Assembly: GCA_023511295.1 (NCBI GenBank)
Contig: JAIMBT010000020.1
Span: 1 to 64,000 of the forward strand
Direction of reading: 5' to 3'
Source of the DNA: Alicyclobacillus sp.
GTDB taxonomy: Bacteria; Bacillota; Bacilli; Alicyclobacillales; Alicyclobacillaceae
Length of the DNA: 64,000 nt
Under the pieces are notes generated by a model. That model was not told where the DNA came from. It did not search any database and saw nothing but the letters and a program-made list of their open reading frames with translations. The translations under genes were made by a program, and so were the position numbers. Below, in pieces: positions 39,137-48,034 of the stretch (the stretch's first letter is position 1; each line of letters starts with the position of its first letter).

Positions 39137-40341
39137 CGCAGCGTGGCGGAATGCGGCAGATCTTTACGCGAACGAAGCTGCTGGCCCTGGTCAACCTCGG
39201 CCTGACGGAGTTTGTCCGCGGGTCGCTCCTGTTCTTCATCCTGCCGATTTACATCCACGGCATTCTGCACCTGCCCGAAGGGGTGGTGGGGTACGCCATG
39301 GCGGCGCACTACGCGCTCGACACGTGTCTGCGTGGGCCGTCGGGTTGGCTGGCAGATCGGCTCGGTCAGCGGAAGGTCGCGGTGACGGCGCTCGGCATCG
39401 GCTGGGTCGGGCTGTGGCTGCTGGTGCGCGTGCACAGCGACTGGGCGGTGATCCTCGGCTGCGGACTGCTCGGCGTCGGCATGGCGGCCATCTGGCCGTG
39501 TGTGGTGGCACGGGTCACCGCCGGATTGCCGAGTGCAGCGAACGCCACGGCGATGGCGGGTGTGATGATGGCGTGGTTGGTCGGCGTGGGCAGCGGGACG
39601 GTCGTCATGAGCGTGGCGCTCGGCCGACGGGTCGTCGGCGGGTTCGCGGCGCTGCTCGCCGTCTGGCTACTCTGTATCGCGATAGCGGGTGTGTGCCTGA
39701 CCGGCTATCGCCGCGAAGACCATGAGCGGGAGCACCTCGGCTGGCGGGCGTTCGTGCGGTCCATCTCGTTCATCCGCCTGCTCGTCCCCGGCATCTTCAT
39801 CCAAACCTTCATCATGGGCATCCTGATGCCTGTGTTTGTGCTGTACACGCAGTACGTCATTGGCTTGCCGGCCGAGTCGTACAGTCTGTTGCTCGTCACC
39901 GGTGGCGCCGTCGCCGTCGTCCTGCAGCTTCCCGTCGGGCGGCTGGTGGACCGCTTTTCGTACAAACCGTTTCTGCTCGCGGGTTTCGGCGTCTGCGGTC
40001 TGTTTCTGGTGTGGCTGGGGCGCGTGCACACGATGCCCTTGTTGTTTGCGGCGATTGCCGGCGTCGGAGCGGGGTACGCCCTCATCCTGCCGGCCTGGAA
40101 CTCGGTCCTCGTGCACAGCATTGACGCGCACCGACGGACCTTGATGTGGGGCCTGTTCATGACCGTGGAAGGGCTCGGCATGGCGTGCGGGCCGCTCGTC
40201 GGAGCCAGGTTGATGCAGGACTTTCAGCCCAGTACGCCGTTTCTCGTCGCTGGATGCGTCCTTTTTGCGATGTTGCTGTTTTACGCGTACGCGCCGGTGG
40301 AGCGCCGCTTCAGCGGTTCCGCCCATTCCAAACAGGGGTGA
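39133..40341 (+). CDS. MFS transporter
   Basis: The 402-residue protein has about 12 membrane spans and the MFS motif A between spans 2 and 3 (GWLADRLGQRK), repeated in part as GRLVDRFSYKP in the second half. A charged loop of about 20 residues divides the halves. It resembles drug or metabolite efflux carriers; the substrate is unknown. GTG 39133 overlaps the stop of the methyltransferase gene. Confidence 0.85.
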   Translation: MTQRGGMRQIFTRTKLLALVNLGLTEFVRGSLLFFILPIYIHGILHLPEGVVGYAMAAHYALDTCLRGPSGWLADRLGQRKVAVTALGIGWVGLWLLVRVHSDWAVILGCGLLGVGMAAIWPCVVARVTAGLPSAANATAMAGVMMAWLVGVGSGTVVMSVALGRRVVGGFAALLAVWLLCIAIAGVCLTGYRREDHEREHLGWRAFVRSISFIRLLVPGIFIQTFIMGILMPVFVLYTQYVIGLPAESYSLLLVTGGAVAVVLQLPVGRLVDRFSYKPFLLAGFGVCGLFLVWLGRVHTMPLLFAAIAGVGAGYALILPAWNSVLVHSIDAHRRTLMWGLFMTVEGLGMACGPLVGARLMQDFQPSTPFLVAGCVLFAMLLFYAYAPVERRFSGSAHSKQG

Positions 40342-40347
40342 GCCACC

Positions 40348-40863
40348 ATGACGTTTCGGTTTGATCCCGACGATTACATCTGGGTCAGCCCGCTCATCGC
40401 GATGGTCGTCGCACAGGTGCTCAAGCCCATCCTCGTGATGGTCCAGCTCCGGCAGGTGGACTGGCAACGGATGCGCCAATCGGGCGGTATGCCGAGTTCC
40501 CACACGGCGCTCGTCGTGGCGCTCGTGGTGGTGCTGGCGCGCCACTACGGCGGAGACAACCCAGCGCTCACGCTCGCGCTGTTCGTGGCGGCCTTCGTCA
40601 TGTACGACGCGGCCGGTGTCCGATGGCAGACCGGGCGCCAGGCTGCCGTCTTGAACCGGCTGCTGCGAGATCTGCAGCAACACCCACAGCAGATTTCGGA
40701 AGAACAGCAGCGAATTGTCCGCGAGATTCAGCCCCTGTCGGTCGTCAAAGTGCCGTGGTGGCTGATTGACTGGCCCGTGCTCGACGAACACGTTGGCCAC
40801 AAGCCGATTGAGGTCTTGGGCGGCGCCATTGTCGGCGCCATCGTCGGCCTGCTGTTCCCCTGA
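40348..40863 (+). CDS. Divergent PAP2 family membrane protein (DUF212)
   Basis: The 171-residue protein has four to five membrane spans and the DUF212 signature: QVDWQRMRQSGGMPSSHTALVVALV, a degenerate acid-phosphatase motif, and MYDAAGVRWQTGRQAAVLN. The end has HKPIEVLGGAIVGAIVG. Members may act on lipid phosphates. ATG 40348 follows GGGGTGAG, six bases after the MFS stop. Confidence 0.9.
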   Translation: MTFRFDPDDYIWVSPLIAMVVAQVLKPILVMVQLRQVDWQRMRQSGGMPSSHTALVVALVVVLARHYGGDNPALTLALFVAAFVMYDAAGVRWQTGRQAAVLNRLLRDLQQHPQQISEEQQRIVREIQPLSVVKVPWWLIDWPVLDEHVGHKPIEVLGGAIVGAIVGLLFP

Positions 40864-41016
40864 CGCCGTCGCCGTGTGACTCCGGCTGCCCCTCCGTTTC
40901 GTCGGCCTGTACCTCGCCGCGCCGCCGCGTCTCGCAGTCATGTTCCCCGCGCCGGTCGCATATCTTCGATCCGATCCCACGTGGCGGTGCCAACCGCCGA
41001 CAGGAGGAGATGGAAG

Positions 41017-41229
41017 ATGGATCGGCAGTGGCGCCCCTATGACGCCTACCACAGCCCGCTTGACCCCTGTCCACCGCGCCCAAAGGCGTACATCGTGCCG
41101 CCCAACCAGATGATGGTCACCCAGTCTCCTGGGATGAAGCAGTACGCGCCGTTCGACGCGTTGAAGCACGGCACCCTCTGGCCAGATCTGTACAGCCCGT
41201 ACGATCCGCCGACGCGAGGGGGGCGGTGA
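41017..41229 (+). CDS. cotJA: Spore coat associated protein CotJA
   Basis: The 70-residue protein has the CotJA pattern: KAYIVPPNQMMVTQ, QYAPFDALKHGTLWPDLYSPY. It belongs to the inner spore coat and acts with CotJB and CotJC. ATG 41017 follows CAGGAGGAGATGG. The cotJ operon is transcribed in the mother cell (SigE) in Bacillus; no SigE promoter was identified here with certainty. Confidence 0.85.
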   Translation: MDRQWRPYDAYHSPLDPCPPRPKAYIVPPNQMMVTQSPGMKQYAPFDALKHGTLWPDLYSPYDPPTRGGR

Positions 41230-41230
41230 G

Positions 41231-41497
41231 ATGGCGACCCAACCTTTGAACAAGGAGTTTTACCGGCAACTCGGGGAACTGCAGGCGGTGGACTTCGTCC
41301 TCGTCGAACTGACACTCTACCTCGATACCCACCCCGACGACCAGAAAGCCATCGCCCAGTTCAACCAGTTTCAGCAGCGCAAGGCGAATCTGATGCGCCA
41401 GTTCGAGGCGGCGTTTGGGCCGCTGCAGGAGTACGGCAACAGCCCGACGGGTCAGCGCTGGAGCTGGTCGGAGGCCCCCTGGCCGTGGCAGGTGTGA
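41231..41497 (+). CDS. cotJB: Spore coat peptide assembly protein CotJB
   Basis: The 88-residue protein has the CotJB pattern: FYRQLGELQAVDFVLVELTLYLDTHPDDQKA, YGP-like FGPLQEYG and the Trp-rich end RWSWSEAPWPWQV. It assists CotJC assembly. ATG 41231 begins one base after the cotJA stop. Confidence 0.9.
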   Translation: MATQPLNKEFYRQLGELQAVDFVLVELTLYLDTHPDDQKAIAQFNQFQQRKANLMRQFEAAFGPLQEYGNSPTGQRWSWSEAPWPWQV

Positions 41498-41552
41498 GGG
41501 AGCGCGAACGCTCCAGCGGCGCTGTGCGAATCGGACGGAGGAGGTGGTCTGT

Positions 41553-42122
41553 GTGTGGATATATGAGAAGAAACTCCAGTATCCCGTGAAGGTGTCGAAG
41601 TGTGACCCGAAGCTGGCGAAGTTCCTGATTGAACAGTACGGCGGAGCCGATGGGGAGCTCGCCGCGGCGCTGCGGTACTTGAACCAGCGCTACACCATTC
41701 CAGACAAGGTGATTGGCCTGCTGACGGACATCGGTACGGAAGAGTTCGCGCACCTCGAGATGATTGCCACGATGGTGTACAAGTTGACCAAGGACGCGAG
41801 CGTCGAACAGCTCAAAGCCGCCGGTTTCGAGGGCCACTTCGCGGACCACGACCGGGCCCTGTTCTACCACAACGCGGCAGGCAATCCATTCACGGTGACG
41901 TACATTCAAGCGAAGGGCGACCCGATTGCGGACCTCTACGAAGACATCGCGGCGGAGGAGAAGGCTCGGGCCACCTACCAGTGGCTGATTGACATGACGG
42001 ATGACGTGGACATCCAGGACAGCCTGAAGTTTCTGCGTGAGCGCGAGGTCATCCACTCCCTGCGTTTCCGCGAGGCGGTGGAGATGCTGAAAGAGTACCA
42101 GGAACAGAAGAAGGTGTTCTGA
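41553..42122 (+). CDS. cotJC: Spore coat manganese catalase CotJC
   Basis: The 189-residue protein belongs to the manganese catalase family. It opens MWIYEKKLQYPVKV and carries metal-ligand Glu and His residues in EFAHLEMIATMVYKL and AAEEKARATYQWL, with GGADGELAAALRYL before. It may protect the spore from peroxide. GTG 41553 is eight bases after GGAGGAGG. Confidence 0.93.
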   Translation: MWIYEKKLQYPVKVSKCDPKLAKFLIEQYGGADGELAAALRYLNQRYTIPDKVIGLLTDIGTEEFAHLEMIATMVYKLTKDASVEQLKAAGFEGHFADHDRALFYHNAAGNPFTVTYIQAKGDPIADLYEDIAAEEKARATYQWLIDMTDDVDIQDSLKFLREREVIHSLRFREAVEMLKEYQEQKKVF

Positions 42123-42154
42123 GGGCGACGGCGCTCCCGTCGCCCCATCGTCGA

Positions 42155-42182
42155 CCACCGGACGAGTTGCCGGTGGATTTTT
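42155..42182 (+). terminator. cotJ operon terminator
   Basis: CCACCGG/CCGGTGG (42155-42161, 42170-42176) is followed by ATTTTTC. It also faces the end of the minus-strand flippase gene. Confidence 0.8.
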
Positions 42183-42206
42183 CTTGTTCGCGTGCATCGG
42201 CCGCAC

Positions 42207-43790
42207 TCACTCCACAAACGGAAGCCGCTGCAGCATGTTGGCGAGGACGTTGCCAATCCACGGGATGCGCGCGAGCGCGCGCAGCGGCAGGACGCGCATG
42301 TACACGAGTGCGAGGGTGTACACCACGCACCCCGCCAAGACGCTGACAACGACGTGAACGGACGGGATATCGGCGGCGAGCAAGGTGTGGGTCTGGTAGA
42401 TGGGGACCGCCGCAATTGCGGTGGCGAGCACCATCTTGAACAGGTTCACCGCCGGGATGGCCAAAGTTGCGTAGCGGTGCACGAAGTACGCGCCGAGCAG
42501 CGTGCTGAGCACTGCGGTGATGGCGGTGGCCTGCGCGACGCCGTAAATACCGTGCCCGAGGATGCCGACGAAGTAGTAGATGCCAGCCATCCGGATGGCG
42601 CTGGTGAACAGCGAGATGGCCGCCGACAGGGTTGCTTTGTTGAGGCCCTGGAGCACGGCGGCGAGCGGATCGCGCACGTAGATGAAGGCGCACACCGGCG
42701 CGATGTAGGCGAGCAACGCCCCGGCGAGGTGGTCTCGGTACAACGTGGTTGCCAGGTCATCCCCGGACAGGATGAGGAACGCCGTCGCGGGCAGCGCAAT
42801 CAAGAACGTGATTTGCACAATCTGGTTCAACCGTCGGCTGACGAGCCGGGTGTTGCGCATCGCGGCCGCTTCCGAGACGGCGGGAATCACGACAGACGAC
42901 AGGGAGGACGACAGCACCGTCGGCAGCAACAGCAACTGTATCGCCATGCCGAACGACCCGTAGAGGGAGGTTGCCGCCGTCTTGCCGACGCCGATGCGCG
43001 CAAAGGCCAGATAGATGATGATGGGTTCGGCGGCGTAAGCGAGAATCCCGCAGATGTTGCGCACGGTGTTGGGGAGTGCGACTTCGGCGAGATCATGGAT
43101 GGTGCCGCGCCGCGCGGAAGGGAGATCTGCTGCCGTGGGCCGGGGTCCGAAGGCCGCATCTCGATCTCGGCGCAGGTAACACCAGAGCATGTACAGGTAG
43201 CCGACGAGTTCGCCGAGCCCCGCGCCAATGGCGACCGCCAAGGCACCATACTGGATGCCGTACGGGTTCAACTGGAGGATGAGCGGGATGGTCACGACCG
43301 TTCGCACCAGGGTCTCGAGAATCCACCCGATGGCCGGCGGCGTCTGGTGTTGAGTGCCCATGTAGAACCCGGTCAGCATGGACGACAAGCAGACCAGGGG
43401 AATCCGGAACAAGGTGCCGAGGAACGGCAGGTACGCCCTCGGGTCGAGCCACCGTGCGCTCAGGTGCGGCGCCACGACGATGGCGATGGCAGTTACCGCG
43501 ACGGACAGGACGAGCACGGTCGCGTTTGACACGCGCAGCGCGTGCCGCGCCTTCGCGATGTTGCCGAGCGCGAGGTTCTCGGCAATCACCTTCGAGAGGG
43601 CCGGCGCCAGCGCGAGCGTGGAGATGGTCAGCAGCATGAAGAAGATGGGATTCACGGTTCGAAACAGGCCGAACCCCGCCGCCCCGAGCTGGCGCGCGAT
43701 GACGACCTGAATGAGCATGCCTAAGATCTTCGTGATGACGCTGGCGGTGGTGAGCACCATGGCACCGCGCATGAAGGACTGTTTGGGCAT
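42207..43790 (-). CDS. SpoVB/MurJ-type polysaccharide flippase
   Basis: The 527-residue protein has about 14 membrane spans of the MVF/MOP superfamily. It starts MPKQSFMRGAMVLTTASVITKILGML, typical of SpoVB, and contains LGAAGFGLFRTVNPIF and GIQYGALAVAIGAGLGELVGYL. SpoVB flips lipid-linked precursors for spore cortex synthesis; this or a related role is likely. Start ATG at 43790 follows GGAGGCG. Open frame further upstream contains no good start. Confidence 0.82.
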   Translation of the reverse strand: MPKQSFMRGAMVLTTASVITKILGMLIQVVIARQLGAAGFGLFRTVNPIFFMLLTISTLALAPALSKVIAENLALGNIAKARHALRVSNATVLVLSVAVTAIAIVVAPHLSARWLDPRAYLPFLGTLFRIPLVCLSSMLTGFYMGTQHQTPPAIGWILETLVRTVVTIPLILQLNPYGIQYGALAVAIGAGLGELVGYLYMLWCYLRRDRDAAFGPRPTAADLPSARRGTIHDLAEVALPNTVRNICGILAYAAEPIIIYLAFARIGVGKTAATSLYGSFGMAIQLLLLPTVLSSSLSSVVIPAVSEAAAMRNTRLVSRRLNQIVQITFLIALPATAFLILSGDDLATTLYRDHLAGALLAYIAPVCAFIYVRDPLAAVLQGLNKATLSAAISLFTSAIRMAGIYYFVGILGHGIYGVAQATAITAVLSTLLGAYFVHRYATLAIPAVNLFKMVLATAIAAVPIYQTHTLLAADIPSVHVVVSVLAGCVVYTLALVYMRVLPLRALARIPWIGNVLANMLQRLPFVE

Positions 43791-43989
43791 GGATGTGGAC
43801 GCCTCCGTTCGGTCTACCACTACGGTATGTCCGAGCCGTCGGCGGGATGACATGCACCCGCGCGGGGTGGTCGTAGAATCGGTCCGGAGATGCGTTCCGG
43901 AAGCGGCGATGGGAGCGGAGGTGCCCGCCGCGGCCACCGTGTGACGACGGCTGCGCGGGGCGGGACGGATACGACTCCGTGGTCCGCTG

Positions 43990-45702
43990 TCATGGATGGG
44001 GCAGACGATAGGTGACGACCTGGGCCGGACCACTGCCCGGGAACAACCCGGTCAGCGAGCTCGCTCCGCCTGTCACGACGGTCACATAGGGGATGCCTTG
44101 CCATTCGTACACGATGGGTGCGCTCCCGATGGGCGTACCCATCTGTTGTCTCCAGACCACGGCGCCCGTGTCCGCGGACAGCGCGGTCAACCATCCACCT
44201 GCGGTTCCGTACCAGACGAGGCCGCCGGCCGAAGCGGTGACGCCGCCAATCGGCGGTGTATGGGTGGAGACCTGCCAGCGAACCTGGCCCGTGCGCACGT
44301 CGATGGCCGTGATGGTGCCGGTCCAGTCCGCGGCAGGCGGGATGCTCTGGCCGGTCCCCCGGTCGGCGGTGCGGCCGCTGTGCGGCACGGGCTTGGCGTA
44401 CACTTTCTCAGGCCCGTTGATGCCCGCGACGTAGGCCGTCTGGCGGATGGGGTCATAGGCGGAGGGGCCGTAGTTGGCTCCGCCGTTCGGCCCAGGCCAC
44501 TCCATCACGCCAGCGGCCGTCGGAGGACGGTGGAACACCTTGACGAAGTCCACCGGTTGAATCACCGGCTGGCCGGTCTCCGCGTTCCATTCGTACCACT
44601 CGCCGTCCTTTCCGGCTTCTCCGACGACGGTGTGCCCGGACCCGTCCGGGAACAAGAGCGGTGGCGACGCCACGTCGTAATCCCACAGATCGTGCGAGAC
44701 CTCCTGGACGGCGAACCGCAGTTGACCGGTGCGCACATCGATTGCGAGGACGCTGTCCGTGTACGGGTTGGCGCCGGGGCGCACGGCGCCGAAATAGTCG
44801 GGAGACGGGTTGCCGGTCCCGACGTAGACGGTGTGCGTGGCCGGGTCATAACTCGGCGTGGTCCAGACCGCTCCACCGCCGTGGTCTCCGGAAGCAGGCA
44901 CCCAGCCGTGGCCCGGTGCCGGGATGGTGTAGAACCGCCAGTCCAACCGGCCCGTCTGCGCGTCGAACGCTTCGACGAAACCGCGTACGCCTTCGTCGCC
45001 GCCGGATACGCCGACAATCAACCGCCCGTCCGCGAACTGCGGTGCCATCGACTCGAACTGGAAATCCGCCGGATTGGCGACGGACACGTTGAAGACAACC
45101 TTGCCGTCCGCTTGCCGCATCGCAACCAGGTGATCATCCGCGGTCAACACGTAGACGTTGCCGTCGCCAAGGGCGACACCGCGGTTGATGTGCGGCAGTC
45201 CGGCCGCGGTCGTGGGCGGCTTGTCGTCCCACACCACGACGCCCGTGTCTGCTCGCAGGGCCAAGACCTCGGCGTTGCGGGTCGTCACGTAGAGGACACC
45301 ATCCTGCTCGACGGGGTAGCTCTCATTTCCGCCGTCAGAGGCCGGCAGGCTGAAGTCGTACACCTTCTCCAACTTCGCGACCGATGTGGGCGTCAGTTGT
45401 GTGTCCGGCGCAAACCGGTCTTCCCAGAGGTTGTTTCCGAAACTCGGCCACGCACTCGAGGTTCCGGGTAGTGCGCCTGTCGCGTCCGCCTGCGTCGAAG
45501 CATGGGGACCGGTCTGGTGTCCCTGGGTGGTGTTTCCCGTCGTTGCTTCGCCGGGTGCCACCGCGGCGGCAGGCGGGCGGCTCGCGGCGAGCGGAGACCC
45601 GCAGCCGGCCAAGGCCAACAGCCACACCGCGCTCAACACGGTCCCACAGCCGCTGGCGGCGCGCCCGACTCTGCTCTGGTGGTCCATCTGGATGCGGTTC
45701 AT
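43990..45702 (-). CDS. PQQ-binding-like beta-propeller lipoprotein
   Basis: The 570-residue protein has a lipoprotein signal (LLALAGC, lipid on Cys 34 or so), a Thr/Ala linker and an eight-blade propeller of the quinoprotein alcohol dehydrogenase type: WDDKPPTTAAGLPHINRGVAL, HGGGAVWTTPSYDPATHTVYVGTGNPSPDY, HDLWDYDVASPPLLF, GPNGGANYGPSAYDP and GLVWYGTAGGWLTALSADTG. PQQ enzymes oxidise alcohols or sugars outside the membrane. The vicinal disulfide of methanol dehydrogenases is absent. No PQQ synthesis gene lies in the window. ATG at 45702 follows GGGAGAA. Confidence 0.8.
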   Translation of the reverse strand: MNRIQMDHQSRVGRAASGCGTVLSAVWLLALAGCGSPLAASRPPAAAVAPGEATTGNTTQGHQTGPHASTQADATGALPGTSSAWPSFGNNLWEDRFAPDTQLTPTSVAKLEKVYDFSLPASDGGNESYPVEQDGVLYVTTRNAEVLALRADTGVVVWDDKPPTTAAGLPHINRGVALGDGNVYVLTADDHLVAMRQADGKVVFNVSVANPADFQFESMAPQFADGRLIVGVSGGDEGVRGFVEAFDAQTGRLDWRFYTIPAPGHGWVPASGDHGGGAVWTTPSYDPATHTVYVGTGNPSPDYFGAVRPGANPYTDSVLAIDVRTGQLRFAVQEVSHDLWDYDVASPPLLFPDGSGHTVVGEAGKDGEWYEWNAETGQPVIQPVDFVKVFHRPPTAAGVMEWPGPNGGANYGPSAYDPIRQTAYVAGINGPEKVYAKPVPHSGRTADRGTGQSIPPAADWTGTITAIDVRTGQVRWQVSTHTPPIGGVTASAGGLVWYGTAGGWLTALSADTGAVVWRQQMGTPIGSAPIVYEWQGIPYVTVVTGGASSLTGLFPGSGPAQVVTYRLPHP

Positions 45703-45787
45703 CGCGCGTTCTCCCTTTCCGGCAATCCGTTGCTGTAGAGTCGACGGAGCCGGGGGCGCGAACGTGGCAACGGGATCAGGCAAACGC

Positions 45788-45816
45788 TTGACATGATGTC
45801 ATTTCTTCCGCATAGT
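45788..45816 (+). promoter_or_regulatory. Promoter of the acyl-CoA ligase gene with palindrome
   Basis: TTGACA (45788-45793), 17 bp, CATAGT (45811-45816). GACAT-G-ATGTC (45790-45800) overlaps the -35 box and could be a repressor site. The 180-base leader behind it holds no clear gene. Confidence 0.7.
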
Positions 45817-45997
45817 AAGCTTGTCGATGTGCACATTTCGGACGGTTTGGACAAATCTTGCCGAAAGGAGTCAGCCCGTCGGAGACCGTTGTTAGGACGG
45901 GACGTGAAAGCGTTTTCCCCCGTCTCTGAGGAGGGGACCCGGACGGAGGCGGAGAAGTTGACAGACGAAGTCGGCACTTGAAGGAGGTCGTGGCGCC

Positions 45998-47620
45998 ATG
46001 ATGCACTATCCGCTGTTGATGAAGTCCATCCTTTACCGCGCCAACACGCTGTATCCGAATCAGGAGATTGTATCTCGGGACTACGACGGGTTGTTCCGCT
46101 ACACGTACCGGGACCTGCACCGTCGCGTGTGTCAGCTGGCGAACGCACTGGCGGCGCTCGGCGTCCAGCCAGGCACGAATGTGGCCTCCTTTGCGTGGAA
46201 CAACCATCGCCACTTGGAACTGTACTTCGGCGTGCCGTGTGCCGGGCGGGTCCTGCACACGGTGAACATCCGCTTGTTTCCAGAGCAGATTGTGTACACC
46301 ATCAACCATGCGGAAGACCAGGTGCTGTTTGTCGATCCCGACCTCCTCCCCGCCATCGAACAGCTGTTGCCGCACCTGACCACCGTCAAGACGGTCGTTG
46401 CGCTGTGCGCGCGCGACCAGTTGCCAGCTCATCACATCCCAAACCTCGTCGTGTACGAGGAACTGTTGGCGGCGCAGTCAGACGTCTACGAGTTTCCCGA
46501 GTTCGACGAGTATACGCCGGCCATCATCGCGTACACCTCGGCCACCACAGGCAACCCGAAGGGCGTGGTGTATACACACCGCGGCTTGTATCTGCACTGT
46601 CTCGTTGGCCTGACTTCCGAACTCGGCATCCGCGACACCGATGTGACGATGCCGATTGTGCCGATGTTCCACGTCAACGCGTGGGGCCGCCCGTTCATCG
46701 CGACGTGGGCCGGGGCCAAGCAGGTCTACCCCGGTGCGCGGCCGACGCCGCAAGTGTTCTGCGAGCTGATAGAGGGCGAGCGAGTGACCATGAGTGCCGG
46801 GGTCCCCACCATCTGGATGGGCATCCTGCACGAGTACCGGACGAAGCCTGGAGGGTACGACTTCTCTTCCATCCGGGCGCTCCTCTCTGGCGGTGCCGCA
46901 CTGCCGCTCGCTCTCGTGAAGGCGTTCGACGAGATTGGCGTGAACATCTACCAGGGCTATGGCCAGACGGAGACGACACCCGTGACCTTTATTGGTTATC
47001 CGAAGGCGAGCGAGCGCAACCTACCCAAAGCCGAGGAACTTCGCTACCGCGTGAAGACGGGGTTGCTGCTGCCGGGACTGGAGATGCGCTTGGTCGACAT
47101 GGACGGCAAGGACGTCCCCTTTGATGGCCAGACCATGGGTGAACTGTGGCTCCGCGGCCCTTGGGTGATTGAGTCGTACTACAAGTCGCCAGAACAGACG
47201 GCCGAGGCGTTCGTGGACGGGTGGTTCCGGACGGGGGACATCGCGGTGATGGATCCCGACGGGTATTTGCAGATCACGGACCGGACGAAGGACCTCATCA
47301 AGAGCGGGGGAGAGTGGATCTCCTCCGTGGACTTGGAGAACGCCATCATGGGTCACCCGGACGTGGCGGAGGCCGCGGTGATAGGCGTGCCACACCCGAA
47401 GTGGCAGGAACGGCCTTTGGCGTGTGTCCTGTTGCGGCCCGAGGCGGTCGGGCGCGTGTCCGCCGAGGACATCCGTCAGTACCTGGAGGATAAGGTGGCG
47501 AAGTGGTGGATTCCGGACCAGATTGCGTTCGTCGAGGAGATCCCGAAGACGAGTGTCGGGAAGTTCTCGAAGCGGACGCTTCGAGAACTGTTCGACCAAG
47601 GCAAGATCTCCGCATCGTAA
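45998..47620 (+). CDS. Long/medium-chain acyl-CoA synthetase
   Basis: The 540-residue AMP-binding enzyme activates fatty acids to acyl-CoA. Motifs are the P-loop YTSATTGNPKGVVYTHRG, GYGQTETTPV, the Asp of WFRTGDIAVMDPDGYLQITDRTKD, and KTSVGKFSKRTLRE with the catalytic Lys. N- and C-domains are complete. It resembles the FadD-like medium/long-chain ligases common in Bacilli. ATG 45998 follows AAGGAGGTCG. Confidence 0.88.
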   Translation: MMHYPLLMKSILYRANTLYPNQEIVSRDYDGLFRYTYRDLHRRVCQLANALAALGVQPGTNVASFAWNNHRHLELYFGVPCAGRVLHTVNIRLFPEQIVYTINHAEDQVLFVDPDLLPAIEQLLPHLTTVKTVVALCARDQLPAHHIPNLVVYEELLAAQSDVYEFPEFDEYTPAIIAYTSATTGNPKGVVYTHRGLYLHCLVGLTSELGIRDTDVTMPIVPMFHVNAWGRPFIATWAGAKQVYPGARPTPQVFCELIEGERVTMSAGVPTIWMGILHEYRTKPGGYDFSSIRALLSGGAALPLALVKAFDEIGVNIYQGYGQTETTPVTFIGYPKASERNLPKAEELRYRVKTGLLLPGLEMRLVDMDGKDVPFDGQTMGELWLRGPWVIESYYKSPEQTAEAFVDGWFRTGDIAVMDPDGYLQITDRTKDLIKSGGEWISSVDLENAIMGHPDVAEAAVIGVPHPKWQERPLACVLLRPEAVGRVSAEDIRQYLEDKVAKWWIPDQIAFVEEIPKTSVGKFSKRTLRELFDQGKISAS

Positions 47621-47730
47621 GTCGCCGCCTGGGACGGTAGCGGGGATGGCCGGCGCCGGCCGGCCTGCCTGGACACGCCATCACGCCTGCGACAGGTGCG
47701 ACGCGCGAGTTGGTGGAATCGGTTGAGTGG

Positions 47731-47769
47731 AGCGCCGCGGGACCGGTAGGGGACCGCGGCGCTTTCTAT
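47731..47769 (+). terminator. Terminator behind the acyl-CoA synthetase gene
   Basis: AGCGCCGCGG/CCGCGGCGCT (47731-47740, 47754-47763) is followed by TTCTAT. The T tract is weak. Confidence 0.7.
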
Positions 47770-47839
47770 CGATGCGGGAGGACGGGATGTGCGCGGCGAT
47801 GGACGAGCGGCTCTCGGCCGGTGCCCTGGGATAGCGGAC

Positions 47840-47896
47840 CGCGGTTCCGCTGTTGGGGGCTCGCGTGGGCCCAGGTGGCGGCATCGCGGAACCGCG
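47840..47896. repeat. Inverted repeat upstream of ktrB
   Basis: The 11-bp arms CGCGGTTCCGC and GCGGAACCGCG (47840-47850, 47886-47896) enclose a G/C-rich loop with GGGC/GCCC pairing. It lies upstream of the proposed ktr promoter. No known riboswitch core is seen, so its role is open. The rest of the 47621-48034 gap holds only this, the terminator and the promoter. Confidence 0.5.
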
Positions 47897-47972
47897 TTCC
47901 CTTTTGCCACTGCTCCACACAACCCACGCCCCGCGTCCCACGAGCACATCCTCGCCCCCTGTTCGCCAACGG

Positions 47973-48001
47973 TTGCTGACGACGGTCGAACGGACTATAA
48001 T
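47973..48001 (+). promoter_or_regulatory. Promoter of ktrB-ktrA
   Basis: TTGCTG (47973-47978), 17 bp, TATAAT (47996-48001), 34 bases before the ktrB start. Confidence 0.82.
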
Positions 48002-48034
48002 CGTCCGTGTCTTTCAACAGAACGGGGTGACTCT

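Noticed and set aside
45793-45981. 62-codon open frame in the acyl-CoA ligase leader
   Set aside because: It starts inside the promoter, has no ribosome site and has no protein-like composition.
47640-48030. Possible c-di-AMP (ydaO-type) riboswitch before ktrB
   Set aside because: None of the conserved blocks of the class was found, and a good SigA promoter lies downstream of the structured part.
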